Source: Dyella sp. EPa41
Lineage (GTDB): Bacteria; Pseudomonadota; Gammaproteobacteria; Xanthomonadales; Rhodanobacteraceae
DNA: 45,424 nucleotides
Direction of reading: 5' to 3'
NCBI RefSeq assembly: GCF_016586165.1
Contig: NZ_BCPR01000038.1
Span: forward strand, 1-45,424
Numbering within the stretch: position 1 is the first letter of the stretch; every line of letters begins with the position of its first letter. This document shows, in pieces, positions 25,678 through 33,645 of the stretch. The position numbers and the translations under genes were made by a program. The notes under the pieces were generated by a model. That model saw nothing but the letters and a program-made list of their open reading frames with translations. It was not told the origin of the DNA and searched no databases.

Positions 25678-26328
25678 TCAGCGCGGCAGGTAGGCGCGCA
25701 GGAACATATCCACGCCATCGCGAGCGGTCTGTTCCAGCTCGGCGGCGTAGGACTGGGCGCACTCTTCGCAGCCGAACATGCGGCGCATGAGCATCTCGCC
25801 CTTGATCAGGGAGGTGAACTGGCCGGCGGCGCGCGAGACGTTGGCGATGTCCAGCTTGCCGTCGTCAACCGCCTGTTGCAGCAGGCGTTTCATCAAGGCG
25901 TGGCCGCGCTCGGGGCCTTCCTCCCACAGCAGCTTGCCGTAGCGGGGGTTGCCCTGGCGGCAGTCGCTGAGGATGGCCCGGAAGGTACCCACGTTCTGCA
26001 CGTCGCAGTCCAGCCGCACGTGATGCAGGGCAATGCGTTCCAGCGTCACGCGGATGTCTTCACCGGTGACGTATTGATAGGTGTCTTCGGGCAGGAGGTC
26101 CTGGATGCGCGCGCGGATGACCTCGCGGAACAGGTTGTCCTTGTCGCCGAAGTGGCTGTAGACGGTGAGCTTGGAAACACCCGCCTCGGCGGCCACGGCA
26201 TCCATGCTGGTGCCCGCAAAGGCATTGCGGATGAACAAGGCCTTGGCGGCCTCCAGGATCGCCGCGCGCTTTTCCATGTCCTTGGGACGGCCAGGTCCCT
26301 GAGGCTTGGTCTGCGGGATCGTGCTCAT
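25678..26328 (-). CDS. TetR/AcrR-family transcriptional repressor
   Basis: 216 aa. The N-terminal DNA-binding domain is typical: RAAILEAAKALFIRNAFAGTSMDAVAAEAGVSKLTVYSHFGDKDNLF (about 21-67), with the recognition helix at SKLTVYSHF. The C-terminal ligand domain resembles the AefR-like subgroup (VTLERIALHHVRLDCD, and GQFTSLIKGEMLMRRMFG). Ligand unknown. It is divergent from a 111-aa gene across a 98-bp interval with an inverted/direct repeat that fits an autoregulatory operator. The tolC gene 1.3 kb away could be a target, but nothing shows that. Confidence 0.9.
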   Translation of the reverse strand: MSTIPQTKPQGPGRPKDMEKRAAILEAAKALFIRNAFAGTSMDAVAAEAGVSKLTVYSHFGDKDNLFREVIRARIQDLLPEDTYQYVTGEDIRVTLERIALHHVRLDCDVQNVGTFRAILSDCRQGNPRYGKLLWEEGPERGHALMKRLLQQAVDDGKLDIANVSRAAGQFTSLIKGEMLMRRMFGCEECAQSYAAELEQTARDGVDMFLRAYLPR

Positions 26329-26360
26329 GGCTATACCTTCGAAAATGGCTTCACAAATGA

Positions 26361-26396
26361 ATAACTGCCGTTTAGTATACGGGACGGTTTAGTTAT
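26361..26396. promoter_or_regulatory. Candidate TetR-family operator
   Basis: ATAACT (26361-26366) and AGTTAT (26391-26396) are perfect inverted outer repeats; inside is the near-palindrome CCGTTTAGTATACGG (26368-26382). CGTTTAGT (26369-26376) recurs as CGGTTTAGT (26385-26393). It includes TATACT on the minus strand, a good -10 for the repressor gene, so binding would occlude that promoter. Confidence 0.6.
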
Positions 26397-26426
26397 TTTC
26401 CACGGCCACGATACACGGCTTTCCTC

Positions 26427-26762
26427 ATGTCCTCCACTATCGCAGAACTTTCCCTCAGTCCGGCATACCGTCTCGCCCAGCGTGCGATGGCCTGTTGGCT
26501 TGAGCGCGGGCAGGTCGGCGCCCGCCAGGCGGCCTTTGCGGCCCGCTCGGCACTGGCTGGCCTGGATCCCACCGAACGTGGCCGGCTGGCGCGCTGGCTG
26601 GCCTGGCTGGCCGTTGCCGCGCAGAGCCATGGCGAGGCATCCCCCCTGGGTCGGGTGCGTCGCCTTGACGCGACCTTGCACCAGACGGTGGAAGATGCCC
26701 TCGCCCGCCTGCCGGCGGACATGCTCGGGGCACCCTTCCAGTTTCATCGCCGCAGCGCATGA
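26427..26762 (+). CDS. Hypothetical protein (111 aa) divergent from the TetR gene
   Basis: Family not recognised. Ala/Leu/Arg-rich and apparently all-helical (LSPAYRLAQRAMACWLERGQ, then LARWLAWLAVAAQSHG). No clear signal peptide; one segment (about 54-67) is hydrophobic but short. The frame begins 31 bases after the operator-like repeat, which fits control by the repressor, and its residue composition looks more protein-like than the shadows. No good Shine-Dalgarno is visible before the ATG, which lowers confidence. Confidence 0.5.
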   Translation: MSSTIAELSLSPAYRLAQRAMACWLERGQVGARQAAFAARSALAGLDPTERGRLARWLAWLAVAAQSHGEASPLGRVRRLDATLHQTVEDALARLPADMLGAPFQFHRRSA

Positions 26763-26927
26763 GTGTCCGCGGACACCGCGCCACGCATGACTTCCGTCAA
26801 CCAAGCGCGGTGACTTCCGGCACTTCGTAGCATCAGGGGCAGGCCGCAGGCTTTGCACATTGTCGGAAAGTGGCTAAGCGCTTATGATTTTTAGCCTTTT
26901 TTTCGATCCGATCAGGACGTAAGCAAG

Positions 26928-27587
26928 ATGGCAATGAACTTCGATCAGGCGCGGGTCAACATGGTGGAAAACCAGGTGCGCCCCTGGGAGGTGCTGGATG
27001 CACGCGTGCTCGACGTGCTCGGCAGCGTGCGCCGCGAGGATTTCGTTGCCGCCGAGCATCGCCAGCTGGCCTTCGCCGACCTCGCCCTGCCGCTGGGCCA
27101 CGGTGAGGTGATGATGAAGCCGGTGGTCGAGGGTCGCGTGCTGCAGGCGCTGGAACTGCTGCCGACCGACCAGGTGCTGGAAATCGGCACGGGTTCGGGT
27201 TTCCTCACCGCCTGCCTCGCCAAGCTGTCGGCCGGCGTCACCAGCGTGGACATCCATGCCGACTTCATCGCCACCGCCGGCGACCGCCTGGCACATGCCG
27301 GCATCGCCAACGTGAAGCTCGAAGTGGGCGAGGCCGTGTCGGCCTGGCAGCCGAATGGCCTGTTCGATGCCGTGGTGGTGACGGGCGCGGTGTCGCAGAT
27401 CCCGCAGCGTTTCCTGTCCTGGCTCAAGCCCGGCGGCCGCCTGCTGGTGGTGCGCGGCGAGTCGCCGGTGCAGCACGTCCTGCTGCTTACCCATGAAGGC
27501 AACGGCCGCTACCGCGAAGAGTCGCTGTTCGAAACCGACCTGCCGTACCTGAAGCACGCCGAACCGCCGCGTCGCTTCGTTTTCTGA
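26928..27587 (+). CDS. Protein-L-isoaspartate O-methyltransferase-like protein
   Basis: 219-aa SAM-dependent methyltransferase of the PCMT family. Motif I VLEIGTGSGFLTA is near residue 85, with post-I VTSVDIHADF and FDAVVVTGAVSQIPQ. The N-terminus (MNFDQARVNMVENQVRPWEVLD) replaces the usual Pcm start and lacks the canonical substrate segment, as in the paralogue commonly found before tolC in xanthomonads, so true repair activity is uncertain. The tolC ATG follows 26 bases downstream; likely operon. Confidence 0.88.
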   Translation: MAMNFDQARVNMVENQVRPWEVLDARVLDVLGSVRREDFVAAEHRQLAFADLALPLGHGEVMMKPVVEGRVLQALELLPTDQVLEIGTGSGFLTACLAKLSAGVTSVDIHADFIATAGDRLAHAGIANVKLEVGEAVSAWQPNGLFDAVVVTGAVSQIPQRFLSWLKPGGRLLVVRGESPVQHVLLLTHEGNGRYREESLFETDLPYLKHAEPPRRFVF

Positions 27588-27613
27588 CCCATTCCCCAAA
27601 CATGAGGCAACCC

Positions 27614-28942
27614 ATGCGCTTGAAGCTTCTGACCCTTGCCCTGGCCCTGTCGGCGCTCCCGCTGGCCGGCCACAGCGAGGACTTGCTGGATGCATACCGA
27701 GAAGCCCGCGCCAATGATCCGGTGCTGTCGCAGGCGGAAGCTACCCGCCTGGCTACCGGTGAAGGCGTCAACCAGGCGCGTGCGGTGATGCTGCCTCAGC
27801 TCAATGGCGCCTACAGCCTGACCCAGCAGTCCACGGGCAGCAACCTCGCCAACGGCACCATCCAGGGCCAGGGCCATTCGCGCACGCGCGCGCTGTCGGC
27901 CACCCTGGACCAGTCCATCGTCGACCTGAGCCAGTGGGCCAACCTGTCGGCGGCCCACTCGCAGGCGTCGGCGCAGGATTCGACCTACGAAGCCTCGCTG
28001 CAGAATCTCTATGTTCGCGTCACCACCGCCTACTTCAGCGTGCTTACCAGCCAGGATGCGCTGGTGTTCGCCAAGGCCAACGAAGACGCCTACAAGGAGG
28101 CCTACGACCAGGCCGACCAGCGTTTCAAGGTGGGCCTCTCGGCGGTGACCGACGTGTACCAGGCCAAGTCGTACTACGAACTGGCCAAGGCACAGACCAT
28201 CGCCGCCCAGAACACCCTCAACGACGCCAAGGAAGCGCTCACCCAGATCACCGGCAAGCCGGTGACCGAGCTCAAGAAGCTGCGCGAGGACCTGCCGCTC
28301 GCTCCGCCCAATCCGTCCGATCCGGATGCCTGGGTGCAGTCCGCGCTGAAGACCAACGCCACCATCCAGGCCGGCCAGTACAGCGTGCAGGCGGCCGAGC
28401 ACACCATCGACGCGGCACGCGCCGGCCACCTGCCGACGCTGAGCGCCTCGGTGTCGCGCGGCAAGGACACCACCTGGTTCGAGAACGGCAGCTCCAACCT
28501 CCGCGGCAACGGCGACTACGGCACCACGGTCGGCCTGCAGGTGAACATCCCGATCTTCTCGGGCGGAGCCACTCAGTCGAAGGTGCGCCAGTCGATCTAC
28601 CAGCGCGACGAAGCGCAGGACTCGCTGGAGTCCACCCGCCGCCAGGTGGTGCGCGACACGCTGAACTTCTACCGCTCGGTGCTCGCCGGCATCAGCCAGG
28701 TGGAGGCCAACAAGGCGTCGGTGGATTCGGGCCAGAAGGCACTCGAAGCGACGCGTGCCGGCTTCGACGTCGGCACCCAGACCATGCTGAACGTGCTCAA
28801 CGCGATCCAGACCCTGACCCAGGCCGAGAGCAGCTACTCGCAGTCGCGCCACCAGCTGGTGCTCGACCAGCTGCAGCTCAAGCAGTCGGCCGGCTCGATC
28901 GACCTGAAGGACATGGAGATGGTCAACGCGATGCTGCAGTAA
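27614..28942 (+). CDS. tolC: TolC-family outer-membrane efflux/secretion channel
   Basis: 442 aa after the chosen start. Signal peptide MRLKLLTLALALSALPLAGHS (cleavage before ED), then two homologous halves of coiled-coil and beta-strand: DLLDAYREARANDP (the TolC opening), DLSQWANLSAA, RFKVGLSAVTDVYQAKSYYELAKA, then VNIPIFSGGATQSKVRQ and AGFDVGTQTMLNVLNAIQTLTQA in the second half. The trimer spans outer membrane and periplasm for RND/ABC pumps and type I secretion. The ATG at 27614 has GAGG six bases upstream; one at 27602 is in frame. A strong terminator follows. Confidence 0.93.
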   Translation: MRLKLLTLALALSALPLAGHSEDLLDAYREARANDPVLSQAEATRLATGEGVNQARAVMLPQLNGAYSLTQQSTGSNLANGTIQGQGHSRTRALSATLDQSIVDLSQWANLSAAHSQASAQDSTYEASLQNLYVRVTTAYFSVLTSQDALVFAKANEDAYKEAYDQADQRFKVGLSAVTDVYQAKSYYELAKAQTIAAQNTLNDAKEALTQITGKPVTELKKLREDLPLAPPNPSDPDAWVQSALKTNATIQAGQYSVQAAEHTIDAARAGHLPTLSASVSRGKDTTWFENGSSNLRGNGDYGTTVGLQVNIPIFSGGATQSKVRQSIYQRDEAQDSLESTRRQVVRDTLNFYRSVLAGISQVEANKASVDSGQKALEATRAGFDVGTQTMLNVLNAIQTLTQAESSYSQSRHQLVLDQLQLKQSAGSIDLKDMEMVNAMLQ

Positions 28943-28964
28943 CCGCGCATCGACGTATCCCCAG

Positions 28965-28996
28965 AAAAAGGCCGGGCGATGCCCGGCCTTTTTTTG
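28965..28996 (+). terminator. Bidirectional intrinsic terminator (tolC / waaA)
   Basis: AAAAAGGCCGGGC (28965-28977) and GCCCGGCCTTTTT (28981-28993) with a 3-nt loop and flanking A/T runs, between two convergent genes. Works on both strands. Confidence 0.95.
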
Positions 28997-29013
28997 TCTC
29001 GAAAGATCGGCGT

Positions 29014-30279
29014 CTATTCCTGCAGCAGGCGGTCGATCATTCCCATGACGCGCTTGACGGCTCCACGCTCGCTGTCGAACACGATGCGCGCCACCATGCC
29101 CATGCGGTCACGTCGCGGCTCGTCACGCAGCAGCTGCAGCACCTGCGTGCCGAGTTCCTCGGCGCTGTTGACGCGCGTGGCGCCGCCTTCCTGGATCAGC
29201 GTGAGGGTGATTTCCTCGAAGTTGAAGGTGTGCGGCCCCACCAGCACCGGCGTCGACAATGCCGCCGGCTCCAGCACGTTGTGGCCGCCGATCGGCACCA
29301 GGCTGCCACCCACGAAGGCCAGGTCCGAGGCGGCATAGAACGGCATCAACTCGCCCATCGCGTCGATCACGAACACCTGGTGCGATGCCGAGGGCACGCG
29401 ATCGGCGCTGCGCGTGCCGACCGTGAAGCCAAGGCTGCGCGCCGAGTTCTCCACCAGCTTGAAGCGTTCGGGATGGCGCGGCGCGATCAGCAGCAGTGCA
29501 TCGGGCCAGCGCGTGAGCACTTCCAGGTGCGCTTCCAGCACCGGCAGCTCCTCGCCTTCGTGCGTACTGCCGGCGATCCATGCGGGCCGCAGGCGGCCCC
29601 ACTGATGGCGCAGCTCATCGCCTTTCAGCTCGGCGTCGTAGGGCACCGGCATGTCGAACTTGAGATTGCCGGTCACCACGATCTTCTCGGGATCGGCGCC
29701 CAGTTCGCGATAGCGCGCGGCATCGGTGCGCGACTGCGCGGCGATCTGGCTCACGCAACCCAGTGCGCGGGCAACCAGGCTGCCCATCGGCTTGTAGCCG
29801 CGCAGCGAGCGCTCCGACAGGCGCGCGTTGACGATCATCAGCGGGATGCCGCGGTTGCGGCACGCGAAGTAGAGATTCGGCCAGATCTCCGTCTCCACGA
29901 TGATCGCCAGGCGCGGGCGCACGCGACGCATGAAGCGTGTCACGGCGAACGGCAGGTCGTAGGGAAGATAGACGTGGAACACGCTGTCGCCGAACAGCTG
30001 GCGCACGCGCTCGGACCCCGTGGGCGTTACCGTGGTGACCACCAGCGGGGCGTTCGGGTAATCGTTGCGCAACGCCTTGATCAATGGCTCGGCGGCATTG
30101 ACCTCGCCCACCGACACCGCATGCACCCACAGGCTGCCGGCAAAGCCCGGCGCCTCGAAGAAACCGAAGCGCTCGCGCCAGCGCTTGTGGTAGTCGCGGT
30201 AACGCACGCCGCGCGCCAGCAGGCGCAGCACGATGATCGGCGTCACCAGGTACATCGCGAGGGTATAGAGGTAGAGCAA
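29014..30279 (-). CDS. waaA: 3-deoxy-D-manno-octulosonic acid transferase
   Basis: Inner-membrane glycosyltransferase adding Kdo to the lipid A precursor. 421 aa. One N-terminal membrane anchor (about 1-22), then the N-terminal Rossmann-like domain with the catalytic base E59 in VHAVSVGEVNAA. IIVETEIWPNLYFAC, NARLSERSLRGY, CMP-Kdo-site region AGSTHEGEE, APRHPERF and GGSLVPIGGHNVLEPAA are all conserved. Single- or double-Kdo addition cannot be told. Divergent from lpxL with a 127-bp promoter interval; convergent with tolC. Confidence 0.97.
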   Translation of the reverse strand: MLYLYTLAMYLVTPIIVLRLLARGVRYRDYHKRWRERFGFFEAPGFAGSLWVHAVSVGEVNAAEPLIKALRNDYPNAPLVVTTVTPTGSERVRQLFGDSVFHVYLPYDLPFAVTRFMRRVRPRLAIIVETEIWPNLYFACRNRGIPLMIVNARLSERSLRGYKPMGSLVARALGCVSQIAAQSRTDAARYRELGADPEKIVVTGNLKFDMPVPYDAELKGDELRHQWGRLRPAWIAGSTHEGEELPVLEAHLEVLTRWPDALLLIAPRHPERFKLVENSARSLGFTVGTRSADRVPSASHQVFVIDAMGELMPFYAASDLAFVGGSLVPIGGHNVLEPAALSTPVLVGPHTFNFEEITLTLIQEGGATRVNSAEELGTQVLQLLRDEPRRDRMGMVARIVFDSERGAVKRVMGMIDRLLQE

Positions 30280-30406
30280 CGGCCGGCCCTTGGATGCGGT
30301 GCGCCAGTATATCGGCTAGTCGTGGCGCGCCGTCCCCGCGCCTTTTCGCCTCCCGCCTTGACCTGCGCGGCTCGCCTCGATTTGGCTAGTTCCCTACAAT
30401 CGCGCG

Positions 30407-31333
30407 ATGCCCGGCATGTCCCGCCCCTCTTTCACGCGCTCCCTGCTCGCTCCTCAGCACTGGCCAGGCTGGCTCGGCGTCGGCGTGGTATGGCTCATCG
30501 CCCGCCTGCCCCGCCCCTGGCTGATGGGCCTGGGTCGTTTCCTGGGCCAGCTGGTGCAACGGGTGCCATCGCCGCGCCGGCATATCGCCGAGGCGAACAT
30601 CGCGCTGTGCTTTCCGTCATTGCCGAAGGCCGAGCAGGCCGAGCTGGTGAACGCGCACCTGCGCGACATCGGCCTGATGATGGTGGAGTTCGCGCTCGGC
30701 TGGATGGGCAGCGAGCGTGCCATCGCCGACGTGCCCGTCACCGTCGAGGGCCTGGAGCACCTGGAAGCGGCGCGCTCGCAAGGCAAGGGCGTGCTGCTGG
30801 TGGGCGGCCACTTCTCCCATCTGGAACTGTGCGCCCGACTCGTGTCGCAGCGCATCCGCATTTCCGGCATGTATCGCAAGATGGATTCGGCGGCGTTCGA
30901 ATGGGCCGTGCTGCGCGCGCGGCTGGACTACGCCGAGGCCATGTTCGACAAGGACGACATCCGCGGCACGGTGAAGTACCTGCGCAACGGTGGCACGCTC
31001 TGGTATGCGCCGGACCAGGACATGCGCAGCAAGGACAACGTCTTCGTGCCGTTCTTCGGCATACCGGCGGCCACCATCACCGCCACCCACCATCTGGCCC
31101 GCCTGTCCGGCGCGCTGGTGATCCCGTTCTTCCATCGCCGCCTCCCGGGCAATGCGGGATACGCGTTGCGGCTGGGCGCACCACTGCAGGATTTCCCCAG
31201 CCGCGATCCGCTGGAAGACACCGCGCGCGTCAACACCTGCATCGAGGACATGGTGCGCGCGGCGCCCGAGCAGTATCTATGGGTGCACAAGCGTTTCAAG
31301 ACGCGGCCGGAAGGAAGCCCTTCGGTCTACTGA
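30407..31333 (+). CDS. lpxL: Lipid A late acyltransferase (LpxL/HtrB type)
   Basis: Transfers a secondary acyl chain to Kdo-lipid A from acyl-ACP. 308 aa. One membrane segment near the N-terminus (about 21-45). The HX4E catalytic motif is H135...E140 in VGGHFSHLELC. Further conserved blocks: MYRKMDSAAFEWAV, LWYAPDQDMRSKDNVFVPFFGIPAAT, and the end EQYLWVHKRFKTRPEG. LpxL versus LpxM cannot be decided; the two are close paralogues and the second copy is not in this window. Directly divergent from waaA, matching its place after Kdo addition. Confidence 0.93.
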   Translation: MPGMSRPSFTRSLLAPQHWPGWLGVGVVWLIARLPRPWLMGLGRFLGQLVQRVPSPRRHIAEANIALCFPSLPKAEQAELVNAHLRDIGLMMVEFALGWMGSERAIADVPVTVEGLEHLEAARSQGKGVLLVGGHFSHLELCARLVSQRIRISGMYRKMDSAAFEWAVLRARLDYAEAMFDKDDIRGTVKYLRNGGTLWYAPDQDMRSKDNVFVPFFGIPAATITATHHLARLSGALVIPFFHRRLPGNAGYALRLGAPLQDFPSRDPLEDTARVNTCIEDMVRAAPEQYLWVHKRFKTRPEGSPSVY

Positions 31334-31361
31334 TCCGACAGACGTGATGGAGCAGCGCACT

Positions 31362-32150
31362 TCACCGCTTGGTCCGACGTGCTTCCCGTGCCTTGCGTGA
31401 GGCGAGTTCGCGCGCCTCATGCAGCTTCGCGTACTTGAGGAACGCATAGAACGCGCCGGTGACGCTGGCGATGAAACCGGCCCAGCCATTGAGGAAATAG
31501 CGCTTGCCGATGTACTGCCGCAGGAAGAACACCGGCGGATAGAACACCATGCGCAGGCCGGTGAAGCGCTGCCGCTTGCGCAGCTTGTACGCCACCATGC
31601 CCGTTGTATAGCGATTGATCTTCTCCACCCGCGTGGCGATGTCGCCATCGCCATCGTTGACGAAGTCCGCGCGCCACAGCGTCTTCACCGGGCCACGCAC
31701 TTCCACGGCGGAGTGGACCTCGACGTCGTTCATGCCGCCACGGCGCCGATCGAACAGCCGCAGGTGGCCGTTGCGCCAGCTCCAGCGGTGCTGCACGGTC
31801 CAGAACATGCGCTCGCGCCGCGGCAGGCGGAAGCCCGCATGACGCGGCGCGGTCAGCGCCTGCTCGATTTCCTCGCGCGTACCGGCGGAGAGGATCTCGT
31901 CCGCATCGAGGTTGAGGATCCAGTCGTGGCCTGCCATGTCGTAGGCACGCTGCTTCTGCGGTCCGTAATCGTCAAACGGGTGGATGGCCGTGCGCGCGCC
32001 GTGCCGGCGGGCGATGGCCAGCGTGTCGTCGGTGGATCCCGAATCGAGCACGATGATTTCGTCCGCCCAATCGACCTGGCTCAGACAGGCATCCAGCGTA
32101 TCGGCGTTGTTGTAGGTGATCACCACGACCGACAGCGGCTCGCGCTTCAT
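31362..32150 (-). CDS. Glycosyltransferase family 2, LPS core type (WaaE/KdtX-like)
   Basis: 262-aa inverting GT-A transferase. Nucleotide-sugar fold: LSVVVITYNNADTLDACL at the start, D-E-I-I-V-L-D-S-G-S-T-D-D-T, then the DxD motif in NLDADEIL (82-84). R-R-E-R-M-F-W and the C-terminal hydrophobic/basic FYPPVFFLRQYIGKRYFLNGWAGFI match the WaaE/KdtX group that adds the first hexose (glucose) to heptose; the C-terminal part likely sits on the membrane. Its ATG overlaps the stop of the upstream ligase-like gene by 4 nt. Confidence 0.9.
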   Translation of the reverse strand: MKREPLSVVVITYNNADTLDACLSQVDWADEIIVLDSGSTDDTLAIARRHGARTAIHPFDDYGPQKQRAYDMAGHDWILNLDADEILSAGTREEIEQALTAPRHAGFRLPRRERMFWTVQHRWSWRNGHLRLFDRRRGGMNDVEVHSAVEVRGPVKTLWRADFVNDGDGDIATRVEKINRYTTGMVAYKLRKRQRFTGLRMVFYPPVFFLRQYIGKRYFLNGWAGFIASVTGAFYAFLKYAKLHEARELASRKAREARRTKR

Positions 32151-33418
32151 GCCGGCGCCTCGTCGCTACGCGGAAGCACGAACAACGCCGCGCACCACAG
32201 ACCCAGCAGCCAGGCAAACAGCAGCCCCCACCACGCCGAATAGAAAGCGAGGTGCGTGTTGAGCGGAAACAGCATCACCGCCAGCGCCAGCGTCACCGGA
32301 AACGCGCGCTCCCGCGCGGCGGCACCGACGCGCCGCCATGCCTTCACCGCCGCAACGATCGCCGCGAGCCAGCACAAGAGGCCCAGCGAGCCGGTTTCGG
32401 TCAGCACTTCCAGCACCCATTGATGCGCATGGCAGGCGCCCTCGCCCACGCCGCAGGCTTCCTCGCTTACGACGAAATGATCGTTGGGCGGCGCGTAGGT
32501 CGGGTACGCGTTGCGGTAAGCGCGCACACCGACGCCATTGATCGGATGGCCTTCGAACATGGCGATGCTGGTGCGCCAGATATCCAGGCGGCCGCTGGTG
32601 GCCCAGTCGAGCGACTCGCCGGTGCCGTGGACCGCCTGCAGCGTGCGGTCCATGCGCTGCTGGAATCGCTCGGAGGTCTTCCATGCCACGCCGCCGCCCG
32701 CGAGCAGCACGGCAAGGCCCACGCAGGCCACCGCCAGGAAACGTCCCGGTGACCGGACGACATGCCATGCGTAGCCCACGCCTGCCAGCAGGTAGCACAG
32801 CCAGGAGGCACGGGAACCCGACATCAGCACCGGCCCCAGCAGCAACACGAAAGCGATCAACAGCCCCTTGGTGCCCCATCGCTGTCGCGCGGCCCACAGC
32901 ACGAAGGGCGACAGCACCGACAGGGTCGGGCCAAGCTTGAGGTTGGCGGCGCCGAAGATGCCGGAGATGCGTTCCGGTTCGGCGCGTCCGGCCAGGCTCC
33001 AGCCCGTGAGCGCCTGCACCCACGCATCCACCGCCCAGAACGCCGCCACTGCGGCGACGGCGACATACAGCGCGTCGAGCTTTTCCGCGCGGCGGATCGC
33101 AAAGCATGCATAGAGGCCCAGCGCCACATAGCGCAACAAGGCCGCGACGGTCGACCAGCTCTTGCCCGGTGCCAGCGAGTCCACCGACGACAACAGCGCG
33201 GCGCCCACATAGGCGGCCAGCAGCCACAGAAGCAATCGCGCGCCGGCGTGCTCGCGCAACGCGGAAGGATGTCGCGCAAACAACAGCACCGTGCCGATCA
33301 GGCAGAGGAAAGTGCCCAGTTCCGAGCTGCGCCCGAACGGCAACAGGGCGATCACCAGCCAGAACGGCAGCAGGGGCGAACGCAGGGCGGCCTTCAGGGA
33401 AGCAGTGAATGGACTCAT
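32147..33418 (-). CDS. O-antigen ligase / polymerase-type membrane protein (WaaL/Wzy-like)
   Basis: 423-aa integral membrane protein with about 10-12 hydrophobic helices. The O-antigen ligase domain is marked by ISGIFGAANLKLG, LLGPVLMSGSRASWLCYL (the conserved SGSRA), a large periplasmic loop with SGRLDIWRTSIAMFEGHPINGVGVRAYRNAYPTY, and H-x-H-Q-W-V-L-E-V-L-T-E-T-G-S (catalytic His region). The likely reaction transfers an undecaprenyl-linked glycan to the lipid A core. Wzy polymerase or a glycoprotein ligase cannot be excluded. Coupled by a 4-nt overlap to the GT2 gene; a MITE-like element starts 18 bp upstream of its ATG. Confidence 0.88.
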   Translation of the reverse strand: MSPFTASLKAALRSPLLPFWLVIALLPFGRSSELGTFLCLIGTVLLFARHPSALREHAGARLLLWLLAAYVGAALLSSVDSLAPGKSWSTVAALLRYVALGLYACFAIRRAEKLDALYVAVAAVAAFWAVDAWVQALTGWSLAGRAEPERISGIFGAANLKLGPTLSVLSPFVLWAARQRWGTKGLLIAFVLLLGPVLMSGSRASWLCYLLAGVGYAWHVVRSPGRFLAVACVGLAVLLAGGGVAWKTSERFQQRMDRTLQAVHGTGESLDWATSGRLDIWRTSIAMFEGHPINGVGVRAYRNAYPTYAPPNDHFVVSEEACGVGEGACHAHQWVLEVLTETGSLGLLCWLAAIVAAVKAWRRVGAAARERAFPVTLALAVMLFPLNTHLAFYSAWWGLLFAWLLGLWCAALFVLPRSDEAPA

Positions 33419-33435
33419 GCGGGCATCGGCTGGTT

Positions 33436-33602
33436 AAGGCAACACTGATCAAGTATCGCCGTCGTTACCCGCCCTGTCTGTTCGCAGGTCACAGGGCCGA
33501 TGGCGAAGGCAGACTGGCCGTCTGTCGAGCCAGCGGACCGAAGGCCTGCGGACAGACAGGGCGGGCCCCACAGGTTGAATGCAAATGACGGGGTGTTGCC
33601 TT
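33436..33602. mobile_element. MITE-like element (~167 bp) with terminal and internal inverted repeats
   Basis: Terminal repeats AAGGCAACAC (33436-33445) and GTGTTGCCTT (33593-33602) are exact complements. Inside, a 21-bp inverted repeat (33468-33488 versus 33545-33565, one mismatch) begins CCCGCCCTGTCTGT and can form a long hairpin with a 56-nt loop. No transposase reading frame is present. No target-site duplication is clear. Non-autonomous relics of this shape usually derive from an IS with the same ends. Confidence 0.65.
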
Positions 33603-33645
33603 TGGGCCCACGCATTGTAGGTGAGCCGTGCGCCGATCCGGCCGA

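Noticed and set aside
26764-26775. TGTCCGCGGACA palindrome downstream of the 111-aa gene
   Set aside because: Short self-complementary GC sequence right after a stop, with no gene start arranged around it; expected by chance at this base composition.
27934-31347. 1137-aa frame spanning tolC, waaA and lpxL
   Set aside because: Crosses three well-identified genes on both strands and a strong terminator; composition typical of a GC-rich shadow.
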